Shown here: positions 24,796 to 34,271 of the stretch, piece by piece
Layout of the letters: each line of letters begins with the position of its first letter
Position numbering within the stretch: position 1 is the first letter of the stretch
From: Sporomusaceae bacterium
GTDB lineage: Bacteria; Bacillota; Negativicutes; UBA1444
DNA length: 64,000 nucleotides
Assembly: GCA_018434355.1 (NCBI GenBank)
Contig: JAHDPL010000032.1
Location: forward strand, 1-64,000
Direction: 5' to 3'
The notes under the pieces: model-generated
The model's database searches: none
The model's input: the letters and a program-made list of their open reading frames with translations, nothing else
What the model was told of the DNA's origin: nothing
Program-made: the position numbers and the translations under genes

Positions 24796-26247
24796 TCAAC
24801 GCGGCAATTTCGCCAGATAGCGCTCGATCGCCGGAATTTCGCTGCGGTGTTTTTCGAAAACTTCCTTGAGCGTTTTCTTGATGGCGGCTTGCGTGGTCGG
24901 TTCCTGTTGCGCCTTACCTGCCTGGCCGCGCAGGCCAAATGTGTCAATCAGTTTTTTGGCATCCTGTGGGTTCTTTTTAGCAATTTGCTCGAGTATCGCC
25001 AACAGTTTGAACGAATCCTGCGCCTGTTCTTTGTTTGGCTTGTATTGCAACTTCGCTCCGCCAACCTTTGCCGGCGAAGTGCTGTTCAAACTCTGCTGCA
25101 TTTGGTTTGCGGCGTAAACGGCTTGATTGATCACCATCACAACCAGCGTGTCAGCTGAGTTCCGTTCGTTGGTTGAAGTATTTTGCGGACTCGTTCGCCA
25201 GGTATATACGATCACTGCATTCTGTTGTTCCAGTGTCGGTATTCCGCCCTGGCCCGCCGCGTTCGTTTCATAGACCAGATAGCTGCTGTTGCCGCTTGTC
25301 AACGGCAGAACCAATCCGTTATTGCCGGGCGCAAGGGCGGCGGTTACGTTAATCCCTTTGTAAGTAGCAGGATAGGGCGCGTTGGTATAGCTCTCCGACC
25401 CCGAATCCAGCATTTCCTTGATTGATTTGTAGATGCCGTAAACCATATCGGCAACACCGATTGGCGTCGGTTCGGCAATCGTTTCAATATCGACCAGCAG
25501 AGTGAGGATATCTTCCACCCAGTCCTGTTGCGGCGGAAATGAGCTCTGCTGGGCCTGATAAGCGCTGGTAGCCCCGCCAAGGCTGTTGATGTTGATGACA
25601 TAACCGGCCAGCGGCGAACCATTGCTTGAAATCGGATTCAGGCTGATCGTGCTGGTCGAGGCAGCAGCCATGCTTTGTCCATAGGCTGCCTGTGGAGTGT
25701 AATTGTAGTAGTTGCCGGTCTCTTGCGAACCGGGCGTGCCGCCCATGCTGGCGCCGCCACTCCCATAAGTGTACGGCACATAAGCAGTGCCGGGAAAGTT
25801 CACCGTGCCGCTCCAAGATGGAAACATAGCGAACGCATTGAGAAAACTGAAGTTCGTATTGCTGGCTGCGCCGGAGGCTGACGCCACCGGCTGCAGGGAC
25901 GCGTTGGTTGAACCACTTGGTGCGGCGGTTGGTGTAGTCGGGTTGCTAAACAAAGGCGTCGTTCCGCCGCCTTGAGGGTAAGCCACACCGGACAATCCGA
26001 TCGCGATCGGCGTGTTCGCTTTTGTGTAGGCCGCAGCTTGATTGGTCGAAATGTTAAAATTGATTGGCACTTGGGTCAGGTTCATCACCATGACCGGCAA
26101 CACGCCATAAGTTTGCACTTGCACCGCCGTGCCCGCCGGTGGCGGCGATGCCGGAGCAGCTGCCTGCACGACCCCGCCGGATATGACTGCAAACGCAGTC
26201 AATATGGGTACGGCGAAATCACGAAAGATTTTTTTCGCAACAAACAT
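24796..26247 (-). CDS. secreted protein, family B copy 2 (unknown function)
   Basis: 483 residues with signal peptide (FAVPILTAFAVISGGVVQAA). It shares with the copy at 27452-28963 the N-terminal VQTYGVLPVMVMNLTQVPI (about 44-62), IAIGLSGVAYPQG, FLNAFAMFPSW, a hydrophobic stretch at about 243-280 (WVEDILTLLVDIETIAEP), and ERNSADTLVVMVINQAVY (361-378). The C-terminal 80 residues (about 400-483) are predicted helical and charged, ending RYLAKLPR. The low-complexity Ala/Ser/Thr/Pro segment at 95-130 is linker-like. Preceded by AGGA seven bases before the ATG and by an AT-rich 183-base gap (26248-26430) that may carry its own promoter. Function unknown. Confidence 0.75.
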   Translation of the reverse strand: MFVAKKIFRDFAVPILTAFAVISGGVVQAAAPASPPPAGTAVQVQTYGVLPVMVMNLTQVPINFNISTNQAAAYTKANTPIAIGLSGVAYPQGGGTTPLFSNPTTPTAAPSGSTNASLQPVASASGAASNTNFSFLNAFAMFPSWSGTVNFPGTAYVPYTYGSGGASMGGTPGSQETGNYYNYTPQAAYGQSMAAASTSTISLNPISSNGSPLAGYVININSLGGATSAYQAQQSSFPPQQDWVEDILTLLVDIETIAEPTPIGVADMVYGIYKSIKEMLDSGSESYTNAPYPATYKGINVTAALAPGNNGLVLPLTSGNSSYLVYETNAAGQGGIPTLEQQNAVIVYTWRTSPQNTSTNERNSADTLVVMVINQAVYAANQMQQSLNSTSPAKVGGAKLQYKPNKEQAQDSFKLLAILEQIAKKNPQDAKKLIDTFGLRGQAGKAQQEPTTQAAIKKTLKEVFEKHRSEIPAIERYLAKLPR

Positions 26248-26430
26248 TCCGGAGTCCTCCCTTCCTTATGGCCCCTAGATCGACTCTTCATTCCCGTCAG
26301 TACTTGCGATTGCCAATTTATTCAATATTTATGGAGTAGTTCGACAATACTCTATTTTTTCCTTTTATTCTTTTGCGCAACCAAGCAAACAACTTTATTG
26401 ACTCGTGAAAACCATAGCGATTAAATAGAT

Positions 26431-27432
26431 TTATTGTTTCATTCCTGAGAGCAGTGCATTGTTGGCAGATGGAACCGCCAGGAATATCAGCGCATTGTCT
26501 ACGTATCCGCCGGCCTGCAGAATAACCACCAGGTCGTAGCTCTGCCCGGCAACCGCAGTGACGCCGGACAAAGCGGAAAAGTTGGGATACACCAGGCCGG
26601 AAGCGGTAAGATATTCCGGACACTGCACCGGCGTCCCCGGCGCAGACCCGTCAACGCCTTTATTGCTTGTACTGCCGACCAGGTTTTTCGTGATCGGTTT
26701 CCAATTGTTTCCGCCTTGCAGCGCCTGAATCGTCAAAAACTGCGTCGTGTTTGTTTTGAAATTTCCGGTTGCTTTGTCCGCGACAAGGGTGTCATTGCTT
26801 CGCCAGCCGTAATTATTGGTTCCGTCGCCAAAGCTGATTGCGGTCGCCGGATAGTAGTATGGGGTTTGACCGCTACTGGTTCGCGTGAATCCTGCCGTGG
26901 ACAGTACCGAAAAGTTTAGTGCGACGGTATTGCCTGACTGCGTAAAATTGTTGCTGTTGAATACGATGGGAATCGTCGACAGATTGGTCGTGCCCTGAAA
27001 CGGACCGGCATCATTGTCGCCGCTGCCTTGCCACAGATTGGTATCCAAAGGCCATACCCCGTTGAGGTCGGCCAGCGGGATCTGAAGGGTATGAAAGGCA
27101 AAATTCGGGTTGACATAACTGTTGTTTGTGTTGGTAACATAGCTGGTATTGATTCCCTGCAGCCAAAACGAAAACAGTTTTGACGCCCCCATCCCCGGAA
27201 GCATCGGTGTATCCACCGGTCCCTTGCCAATGGAAATGTTCCAGGGGGTCATATTGATGATGTCCAGCGTTCCCAGCGGGCTAATGTTGGGAGTACCACT
27301 GGATTTGCCATTACCGATGTTTTCATTGTAAATCACGATGCTTGCGTAAGGCTGAGTTGCGGCAACAGCCACGTTTCCCAGCGTCGCGACGGCCCAAAAC
27401 AAACACCAAATGAACTTTTTCATTCCGCTCAT
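26431..27432 (-). CDS. secreted protein, family A copy 1 (unknown function)
   Basis: 333 residues from an ATG nine bases after AGGAGG (an ATG three codons earlier overlaps that site). Signal peptide (FIWCLFWAVATLGNVAVA), then PYASIVIYNE, INMTPWNISIG, FSFWLQGI, FAFHTLQIPL, SFGDGTNNYGW, FLTIQALQGG and the C-terminal YDLVVILQAGGYVDNALIFLAVP, all shared with copy 2. The conserved blocks are spread along the whole length, so the two are full-length paralogues from an old duplication. It follows the family B copy 1 gene by 19 bases. Confidence 0.75.
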   Translation of the reverse strand: MSGMKKFIWCLFWAVATLGNVAVAATQPYASIVIYNENIGNGKSSGTPNISPLGTLDIINMTPWNISIGKGPVDTPMLPGMGASKLFSFWLQGINTSYVTNTNNSYVNPNFAFHTLQIPLADLNGVWPLDTNLWQGSGDNDAGPFQGTTNLSTIPIVFNSNNFTQSGNTVALNFSVLSTAGFTRTSSGQTPYYYPATAISFGDGTNNYGWRSNDTLVADKATGNFKTNTTQFLTIQALQGGNNWKPITKNLVGSTSNKGVDGSAPGTPVQCPEYLTASGLVYPNFSALSGVTAVAGQSYDLVVILQAGGYVDNALIFLAVPSANNALLSGMKQ

Positions 27433-27451
27433 GACTCGCATCCTCCTCTAC

Positions 27452-28963
27452 CTATCGTTTGGCGGCAATTTTCGCGAGACATTGTTCAATAAAAGGTCGA
27501 TCGCCTGCGTGCTTTACGAGGTCATACTTTTTGAAGATTTCCGCGAGCCGGATGTTTACGTTGTGCAGTTCTGCAGGATTCTTTTGCAAATCCCTGAACT
27601 TGCCGCGCTGCCCAAAGATGCTTACGATATAATTGGCATCCTGAGGTTGTTCTTTGGCAAGATTGTTCAATATGCCCAGGATTTTTGTTGCGTCCCCCGC
27701 CTGTTCCCTGGTTGGTTTGGCAGCCGGCATGCCAACCGGCTGCGAAAGGTATTGCGCCGCCTGCTGCGACGAATATACGCCTTCGTTGATTACAGCCACA
27801 ATCAACATATCGGTTGAATTGCGCTCTTGCGAGCTGGAGTTCGGCGGGTATTGCCGCCATGTTGTGATATAAACATTATTTTGCGCGATCAGCGGCAGCG
27901 TTGCAGTCGACGACACTTGATACGTCAATGCGTCAACATCTCCCTCATAAAGGGCAAACTTTTCATTATTTCCATCAGTGAAGGTTGCTGTCGCCGAAAC
28001 ATTTACCCCCTTGGCTTTTGCCGTATAGGGAGGCACGTTGGTCTGCGCCGCGCCTGGCGAATCCAGTTGCGCCTGCATGCTTTGCAGCGAAGAGAGTCCG
28101 CCGACAACGATGACCGCTTTGCCGAACGCATCCGCCGGGTCGAGGAATATCATCACATCGCTGACAACATCGAGGATGGTGCTGATCACCGATAACAGGG
28201 TTGGTTTTGCCGGTTTGGGTATGGTGCTGGGCGTACCGGCGCCCAACGAATTGACGTTGATCTTGTATACTGCCTGCGCTGTGTTATTGTTCATCAGGCT
28301 CAGATTGATCGAGGCCGTAGTCGGCGAGGCTGCGTTGTGCGCCTTGGCGCTGGTGTAGTTGCCGGACTTTACAATCGCATTGCCATCTTCCTTGGCTGAT
28401 GGATAGCCGGCCAACACCGTATAGTTTTGGTACGCCGCAGCGCCCTGATTGTTCAGGTCGCCCAAGGCCACATATTCAACGTAGTCAAACTTTGCCGGGC
28501 TCGTCCAGGAGGGAAACAGCGTGAACATATTCAAAAAATTCAATTGGCTGTTATAGGTGTATGATCCCGCCGGACCCGAAGCCGCAGCAGTCGCCACAGG
28601 CATCAGTGATGCGGATGTTGCGCCGTTGGCCGGTGTAGCGGGAGTATAAATATTGGTGAATGTCGTCGTAGTTCCACTTGCTGAAGGGTAATAGACGCCC
28701 GACAATCCGGCGGCCAGCGGCATACCGGGCCCACCATTGACCGTGTACGCGCTCGGACTTGTCGTGGAAACATTAAAATTGATCGGGGACTGCGTCAGAT
28801 TAAGGACAAGCACCGGCAATACCCCATAGGTATTGAGCTGAATCGCACTTGCCGTGGGCGTGATCGGTAAATTATCAGCTTTTGCCACATTGCCGGAAAT
28901 AACGCTCAGGACAAAAACCAATGGCACGACTACCCGGAGAATAGCTCCTGTGAAACAAAACAC
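27452..28963 (-). CDS. secreted protein, family B copy 1 (unknown function)
   Basis: 503 residues from a GTG eight bases after AAGGAGG (a TTG two codons earlier lies too close to that site). Signal peptide (VVVPLVFVLSVISGNVAKA), then the block LNTYGVLPVLVLNLTQSPI, LAAGLSGVYYPSA, FLNMFTLFPSW, a strongly hydrophobic stretch at about 255-292 (LLSVISTILDVVSDVMIFLD, FGKAVIVVGGL), ERNSTDMLIVAVINEGVY and a helical C-terminal region ending KIAAKR. It is the first gene of the secretin cluster behind the promoter at 29033-29060. No family recognised; the hydrophobic stretch could insert in a membrane. Confidence 0.75.
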   Translation of the reverse strand: MFCFTGAILRVVVPLVFVLSVISGNVAKADNLPITPTASAIQLNTYGVLPVLVLNLTQSPINFNVSTTSPSAYTVNGGPGMPLAAGLSGVYYPSASGTTTTFTNIYTPATPANGATSASLMPVATAAASGPAGSYTYNSQLNFLNMFTLFPSWTSPAKFDYVEYVALGDLNNQGAAAYQNYTVLAGYPSAKEDGNAIVKSGNYTSAKAHNAASPTTASINLSLMNNNTAQAVYKINVNSLGAGTPSTIPKPAKPTLLSVISTILDVVSDVMIFLDPADAFGKAVIVVGGLSSLQSMQAQLDSPGAAQTNVPPYTAKAKGVNVSATATFTDGNNEKFALYEGDVDALTYQVSSTATLPLIAQNNVYITTWRQYPPNSSSQERNSTDMLIVAVINEGVYSSQQAAQYLSQPVGMPAAKPTREQAGDATKILGILNNLAKEQPQDANYIVSIFGQRGKFRDLQKNPAELHNVNIRLAEIFKKYDLVKHAGDRPFIEQCLAKIAAKR

Positions 28964-29032
28964 GCGCAATTCCTCCTTGTTCTTTTTTCTCCAACGCTTT
29001 CAACACTGTACCCCGACCCCGCAATCGACTTC

Positions 29033-29060
29033 ATTATATATTAACTGTATATTTTTGTAA
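29033..29060 (-). promoter_or_regulatory. candidate sigma-A promoter of the secretin/A-B cluster
   Basis: On the minus strand TTACAA (29060-29055) and TATAAT (29038-29033) are 16 bases apart in AT-rich DNA about 70 bases before the family B copy 1 start. The -35 box is imperfect. The rest of the divergent gap to 29214 holds no other clear element. Confidence 0.5.
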
Positions 29061-29214
29061 CCTTAACATAAAAAATCGTTTAGCCAAATGGCACAATTGT
29101 CACTAACCCTCAATCCCAGATCAGACGCAAGCAGGTTTTTTTGTCACCAATCGCTAATATTCACTTAAGAGGTTTGTAAAGCAAATCAAAGCTAAAGCAT
29201 TGGAGGTTCCCATC

Positions 29215-29712
29215 ATGCAAGAAATTACATTTGATCAATATGCGCCGCAGGTGCTGCAGCAGTTGCCAAAGGGTGCGTTTCTCACCGTCAGTCACGGCGG
29301 ACGCGACAACACGATGACGATTGGCTGGGGCAGTCTCGGCGTGATTTGGGGCAAGCCGATCCTCAGCGTGCTGGTCCGCCCATCCCGCTTTACCTACGGA
29401 CTGCTCGAGGCCAGCGGCGAATTCACCGTCAGCGTGCCGCTTGCCGGCATGGCCAAAGCGTTGGGAGTGTGCGGCAGCAAATCAGGCCGCGATACCGACA
29501 AGTTCACCGCTGCCGGACTGCAGAAACTGCCCGGCATCAAACTGGCCACCCCGGTAATCGGCGGCGCCGGTCTTCATTATGAATGCAAGGTTGTGTTCAA
29601 ACAACCGATGAATCCGGCTTTACTCGACGCCGGGATAAACGCCGCATCTTATCCAAGCGGCGACCATCACACGATTTACTATGGACTGATTGAAGCCTGC
29701 TGGCTGGAATAA
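29215..29712 (+). CDS. flavin reductase-like FMN-binding protein
   Basis: 165 residues from an ATG preceded by TTGGAGGTTCCC; the frame is open five codons further upstream from a TTG. The flavin reductase-like split-barrel pattern is seen in GAFLTVSHGGRDNTMTIGWG (substrate/FMN region), WGKPILSVLVRPSRFTYGLL, SGEFTVSVPL and KFTAAGLQKL. These proteins bind FMN and often serve as flavodoxin-like redox partners in anaerobes. It is the first plus-strand gene, divergent from the secretin cluster, with alaX 36 bases downstream. Confidence 0.85.
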   Translation: MQEITFDQYAPQVLQQLPKGAFLTVSHGGRDNTMTIGWGSLGVIWGKPILSVLVRPSRFTYGLLEASGEFTVSVPLAGMAKALGVCGSKSGRDTDKFTAAGLQKLPGIKLATPVIGGAGLHYECKVVFKQPMNPALLDAGINAASYPSGDHHTIYYGLIEACWLE

Positions 29713-29748
29713 TATCCGCATAGCGGCAATCTGGAAAGGAAGGGACCC

Positions 29749-30969
29749 TTGTTGCCTACTGAAAAGCTCTATTATCAAGATGCTTACCTGCGCGAGTTCA
29801 CGGCGCAGGTCACCAGCAAGACCGCGCTTGCTGACGGCAAATTCGCCGTGGTGCTGGACCGCACCGCTTTTTACCCGGAAGGCGGCGGCCAACCCTGCGA
29901 CCTGGGAACGCTGAACGCGGCGCAGGTCATTGATGTGCGAACAATCAACGATGAAATCGTCCATACGACCGCCGGCGATCCGGGCGACGGCCTGTTGACC
30001 GGACGGCTCGACTGGCGGCGCCGCTTCGACCACATGCAGCAACACAGCGGCGAGCATATCCTGTCAGGAATTTTGCTGGCCAACTATCAGGCGGAAAACG
30101 TCGGCTTTCATCTAAGCCCCGCCAGTTGTCAGATCGATGTCACTCTGCCTTCGCTGACCGCCGAACAGGCAACTGCCATCGAGGATGCCGCCAACGCCGC
30201 GATTTTCGCCAACTTGCCGGTCACAGGCAGATTTGTTGAACAGACGGACCTGTCCGCGTATCGACTGCGTAAGGAGCCCGGCAAGGAGTTTCTGCAAATC
30301 CGGCTGGTTTCGGTCGAGGACTGCGACTGCTGCCCCTGCGGCGGCACCCATGTTTCGCGGACCGGCGAGGTCGGCCTGCTGAAAATCCGCAGCTGGGAAA
30401 AACGCAAGCAAAACATCCGGCTCGACTTTGTCTGCGGCGGCCGGGCGCTGGACGATTACCGGCAGAAACATGAGCTGGCGCGCGCCCTGTCCAGTCGTTT
30501 TTCCGCTCCGGTGGAAGGCACGCTGGCCGCCGTCGAACGCACGCTGGAAAAACTGGCTGCCACTCAGTCGCAGCTTGCTGCCAGCCGCAAATCCTATCAC
30601 GAGGAATTGGCCGCCCGCCTGTTGGCGGAAGCTGCAAATCATGGTTCGGGAGATTTGCCTGTTATCAGCCGCGTATTCGTCAATTACAGCGCCGCCGATT
30701 TACAGGACTTCGCCGCGCGGATCACCGCCGGCGGCGCCATATGCCTACTCGCCGCCGATGACAACGACGGCGGTCGCACCTCATTGCTGTTTGCAGCGCC
30801 CACTGCGACGCCGCTGCCGATGAACGAGCTGCTCAAACAAACGCTGTCGCCTTTCGGCGGCAAAGGCGGCGGCAACGCATTGTCAGCCCAGGGCGGACTG
30901 CAAGGCGGCGACGCGGAAATCATCCTGTCGTCAGCGCGTAAACTGCTGGAATTGAAAAAGCAGGAATAA
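29749..30969 (+). CDS. alanyl-tRNA editing protein, AlaX type with DHHA1 domain
   Basis: 406 residues. The editing domain has the two zinc motifs of AlaX proteins: HSGEH (His99 and His103) and CGGTH (Cys198 to His202), and the N-terminal FYPEGGGQPCD. A helical linker (about 240-300) leads to a DHHA1-like domain with GGKGGGNALSAQGG near the C-terminus. It removes serine or glycine wrongly attached to tRNA-Ala. The start is one of two TTG codons in tandem behind GGAAGGG. It is followed after 14 bases by a large c-di-GMP signalling gene, probably in the same transcript. Confidence 0.9.
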   Translation: MLPTEKLYYQDAYLREFTAQVTSKTALADGKFAVVLDRTAFYPEGGGQPCDLGTLNAAQVIDVRTINDEIVHTTAGDPGDGLLTGRLDWRRRFDHMQQHSGEHILSGILLANYQAENVGFHLSPASCQIDVTLPSLTAEQATAIEDAANAAIFANLPVTGRFVEQTDLSAYRLRKEPGKEFLQIRLVSVEDCDCCPCGGTHVSRTGEVGLLKIRSWEKRKQNIRLDFVCGGRALDDYRQKHELARALSSRFSAPVEGTLAAVERTLEKLAATQSQLAASRKSYHEELAARLLAEAANHGSGDLPVISRVFVNYSAADLQDFAARITAGGAICLLAADDNDGGRTSLLFAAPTATPLPMNELLKQTLSPFGGKGGGNALSAQGGLQGGDAEIILSSARKLLELKKQE

Positions 30970-30983
30970 CCCGGAGGTACCGA

Positions 30984-33900
30984 ATGAGCGACGAAAAAAA
31001 CGCCAGTCAGAGCGATGCGGCTCTGGCGGCTACGCAACACTTGCTGCGAACATTGATCGACACGCTGCCGGACCGAATTTTCGTCAAAGACAGGCAGAGT
31101 CGTTTTCTGCTGAACAATGCAGCCCATCTGCAGGCCTTAGGGGCAAAGTCGCAGCAAGAAGCAATCGGGAAAACCGACTTCGATTTCAAGCCGGCCGAAT
31201 TCGCCGCCCGTTATCATGCCGACGACCGGCAGGTGATGGACAGCGGTCGGCCGCTAGTCAATTTTGAAGAACCGATGCGGCGGCCTTCCGGCGAAACGGG
31301 CACACTGCTCGTCAGCAAATTTCCGCTGCATGGACCGGATGGCGAACTGCTCGGCATGTTCGGCATCAGCCGCGATATCACCGAACAGAAACTCTCCGAA
31401 CAGCAGCTGCACGACAGCCAGGCCCGCATCCGCGCAATCACCGAATCGACTCAAGATGCCGTGTTAATGATGGACCCCGAAGGCCGGATTTCTTTCTGGA
31501 ACAAAGCCGCGGAACGGATTTTCGGCTATAGCGCCGCAGAAGCGGTCGGCAAGAATCTGCACCAATTGCTTGCACCGACGCGCTACCATGCCGCTCACGC
31601 CGAAGCTTTCGAACACTTTCGCAAAACCGGAGACGGCAATGCCGTCGGAGCCACGCTGGAACTGACCGCCTGTCACAAATCCGGTCGGGAAATCGCCGTC
31701 GAACTATCGTTGTCCGCAATCCAGTCTGTTGACGGTTGGCATGCCGCCGGAATCCTGCGTGATATCAGTCAGCGCAAACAGCTGGAACAGGAGCTGCGCC
31801 AGCATACCTGCAAACTGGAAGAAACCGTGGAGCTGCGTACACAGGACCTGTATGCAGCCAATCAAGAATTGACGGCGCTCAACCAAACCCTGGAAGAGGA
31901 AATCAGCATTCGGCAGCAAAAAGAAACCGACCTGGTGCTGCGGGAAAAACAATACCGAGCCACAACCCGGCTCCTGACGCATGCCGCAGACAACACGGAC
32001 GATCTGCTGAAATCGGTGTTGCACGACGCAGTGCGGCTGGTCGGTGCGCCGGAAGGGTATATCGGATATTTTGAAGAACATGGAGCCAGTTTCGCGGTTC
32101 ACCACGAAATCGGCGCCATTGCCGATTTTTACCGTACGCAGCTTACCCCCGCCGTCAAGTTGTCGCAAGGCTTTCTGTCGCAAGTCTATCGCAACGGAGA
32201 AGCAATTTGGGAGCGCGATTACCGGTCCCATCCGCTGCGCATCCCCGACCGCCAATTCGACCGCGTCGCCTCATTGATTATTGTACCGCTGAAACTGGAA
32301 AATAGAGTGCGCGGCGCGCTTGCCGTCGTCTGGACCGACACCGCCCACCCGGTAAGCGAGGAAGATGTCGCTGTCGTCAATCAATTTGCCACGCTGGCTT
32401 CTCTGGCGCTTGAACGGGCCTTCAACCAGGAAAAAATCAACTATCAGAACAAATTGTTGCAAAAATTGGCTGAAACAACCGCATCCCTAGTCACCGAACT
32501 CGACCTGGACAAAGCACTGCAAAACATCCTCGAACAGGCCAAATCATTCATGGGAATCCCGCATGGCTTCATCGTCCTGTTCACGCCGGACGGACGGCAT
32601 GTCGAGGTCAAGTGCGGCCTGGGTCGTTACCAAAGCCAAACCGGCATGGTTCGTTTGTTCGACGGACAGGGAATCTTCGGCGAAGTCCAGCGCACCGGCA
32701 AATCGGTCGTCATCCTCGACTACGCGCACTGGCCGCAGCGGATGGTGAACGACTTCAACCAAGAAATGACCGCCGAGATGCAGGCGCCGCTCATTATCGA
32801 CGGCAAAACGGTCGGCAGCATCGGTTTGGCCCTGTTTGGCGAGCCGATCGCCATGGAGCCGGAAAGATTGGTTGTGTTCGAACAGTTTGCCACCGTCGCT
32901 TCGATTGCGCTCAAAAATGCTTTGGCGCACCAACGTACCAGACACCAGGCCTTCCATGACCCGTTGACAGGCCTGCCCAACCGGGCCTATCTGAGCAACC
33001 GGCTGGAGGCGGAAATGCAAAAAGCCCGCTGTGGCGAAACCAGCGGGGCAGTGTTGTTTATTGATCTGGACGACCTGAAAACGGTGAACGACAGTTTCGG
33101 TCATTCCAGCGGCGACGACCTGATCAAGGCCGCAGCCGCGCAAATCTGCGAGGCGGTGGGCCCGGACGCCTTTGTCGCCCGCGTCGGCGGCGACGAGTTC
33201 ATTGCGATTCTGCCGGGCGAAAAAAATCTGCGCCATATCGCCGATCTTGCCAATCAGTTGGTGAATACCGCCCAACGCGAATATACTGTCGGCGGTCACA
33301 ATATCCACATGTCGGTCAGCCTGGGCGTCACCCTGTACCCCGGCGACGGCGACCAGGCCGAGGAGATCCTCAAGAACGCCGATAACGCGATGTACGCCGC
33401 CAAGGCTGCCGGACGCAACTGTTGGCGGTTCTATGAGTCGGCGATGTTGAAGGACGCCTATGAAAAGCTGCTTTTGACCAATAGCCTGCGCCATGCGCTG
33501 GAACGCGAGGAGTTTTCATTGCACTTCCAACCGCAGATCGCGATGGAAAGCCGGCAGATTCTTGGCTTTGAAGCGCTTTTGCGTTGGAACAGTCGCGAGC
33601 ACGGCCCTGTTTCGCCGGACCGCTTCATTCCGCTTGCCGAACAGAACGGCCTGATCTTGCCGATCGGCGAATGGGTCTTTTGTGAAGCCTGCCGTTTTGC
33701 CTGCAAATTGGCGGCCAGCGGTCGCAGTCATTTGCATGTCGCCGTAAATGTCTCACCACGCCAACTGGCTGATCCCGACTTTGTCGCGATGGTCTGCCGC
33801 TCAATCAATGAGGCCAACATTCAGCCATCGCAGTTGGAAGTGGAAATCACTGAAAATGTGCTGATTGAGTCGATGGAGGATAGCACCCGCAAACTGGCGG

Positions 33901-34232
33901 CGCTGGTCGAACTGGGCGTCAAATTGTCGCTCGACGATTTCGGCACCGGCTATTCTTCGCTGACCTATCTGCGCAACCTGCCGGTTGCAACGCTGAAGAT
34001 CGATAAAACCTTCATATCCGGCATGCTTGATGACAAAGTGCAGGAAGGGTTCATCCGTTCCATCATCGACATGGCCCACGTTCTGGGCCTGCATGTGGTG
34101 GCCGAAGGTGTGGAGACAAGTCCGCAACTCGAAAAATTGACCGCCATGGCCTGCGACTGCGTGCAAGGTTATGTGTTCAGCCGGCCGCTACCCGAAACAG
34201 CGGCGCTGACATTCGCGACGCCTGACCTTTGA
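30984..34232 (+). CDS. PAS-PAS-GAF-GAF-GGDEF-EAL c-di-GMP signalling protein
   Basis: 1082 residues, no signal peptide or membrane segment, so cytoplasmic. Order: PAS (about 10-130), PAS (about 145-255), coiled coil (about 260-320), GAF (about 328-475), GAF (about 500-645), GGDEF domain with intact GGDEF at 735-739, EAL domain with FEALLRW (Glu863-Ala864-Leu865) and DDFGTGYSSL. Both catalytic signatures look intact, so it could make or break down c-di-GMP depending on the four sensory domains. ATG start with CGGAGG upstream, 14 bases after alaX. Confidence 0.95.
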   Translation: MSDEKNASQSDAALAATQHLLRTLIDTLPDRIFVKDRQSRFLLNNAAHLQALGAKSQQEAIGKTDFDFKPAEFAARYHADDRQVMDSGRPLVNFEEPMRRPSGETGTLLVSKFPLHGPDGELLGMFGISRDITEQKLSEQQLHDSQARIRAITESTQDAVLMMDPEGRISFWNKAAERIFGYSAAEAVGKNLHQLLAPTRYHAAHAEAFEHFRKTGDGNAVGATLELTACHKSGREIAVELSLSAIQSVDGWHAAGILRDISQRKQLEQELRQHTCKLEETVELRTQDLYAANQELTALNQTLEEEISIRQQKETDLVLREKQYRATTRLLTHAADNTDDLLKSVLHDAVRLVGAPEGYIGYFEEHGASFAVHHEIGAIADFYRTQLTPAVKLSQGFLSQVYRNGEAIWERDYRSHPLRIPDRQFDRVASLIIVPLKLENRVRGALAVVWTDTAHPVSEEDVAVVNQFATLASLALERAFNQEKINYQNKLLQKLAETTASLVTELDLDKALQNILEQAKSFMGIPHGFIVLFTPDGRHVEVKCGLGRYQSQTGMVRLFDGQGIFGEVQRTGKSVVILDYAHWPQRMVNDFNQEMTAEMQAPLIIDGKTVGSIGLALFGEPIAMEPERLVVFEQFATVASIALKNALAHQRTRHQAFHDPLTGLPNRAYLSNRLEAEMQKARCGETSGAVLFIDLDDLKTVNDSFGHSSGDDLIKAAAAQICEAVGPDAFVARVGGDEFIAILPGEKNLRHIADLANQLVNTAQREYTVGGHNIHMSVSLGVTLYPGDGDQAEEILKNADNAMYAAKAAGRNCWRFYESAMLKDAYEKLLLTNSLRHALEREEFSLHFQPQIAMESRQILGFEALLRWNSREHGPVSPDRFIPLAEQNGLILPIGEWVFCEACRFACKLAASGRSHLHVAVNVSPRQLADPDFVAMVCRSINEANIQPSQLEVEITENVLIESMEDSTRKLAALVELGVKLSLDDFGTGYSSLTYLRNLPVATLKIDKTFISGMLDDKVQEGFIRSIIDMAHVLGLHVVAEGVETSPQLEKLTAMACDCVQGYVFSRPLPETAALTFATPDL

Positions 34233-34271
34233 ACGCCGTCATACGGCGCGACTAAGCCTCAAGACGGAAAC

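Noticed and set aside
29091-29105. TGGCAC-like sigma-54 site in the gap between the secretin cluster and the flavin reductase gene
   Set aside because: TGGCAC is present on the plus strand, but the -12 region reads TCAC instead of TTGC, so the essential GC is lost.
34236-34250. CGCCGT-CAT-ACGGCG hairpin between two converging genes as a terminator
   Set aside because: Six-bp stem with no T-run on either strand; too weak to call.
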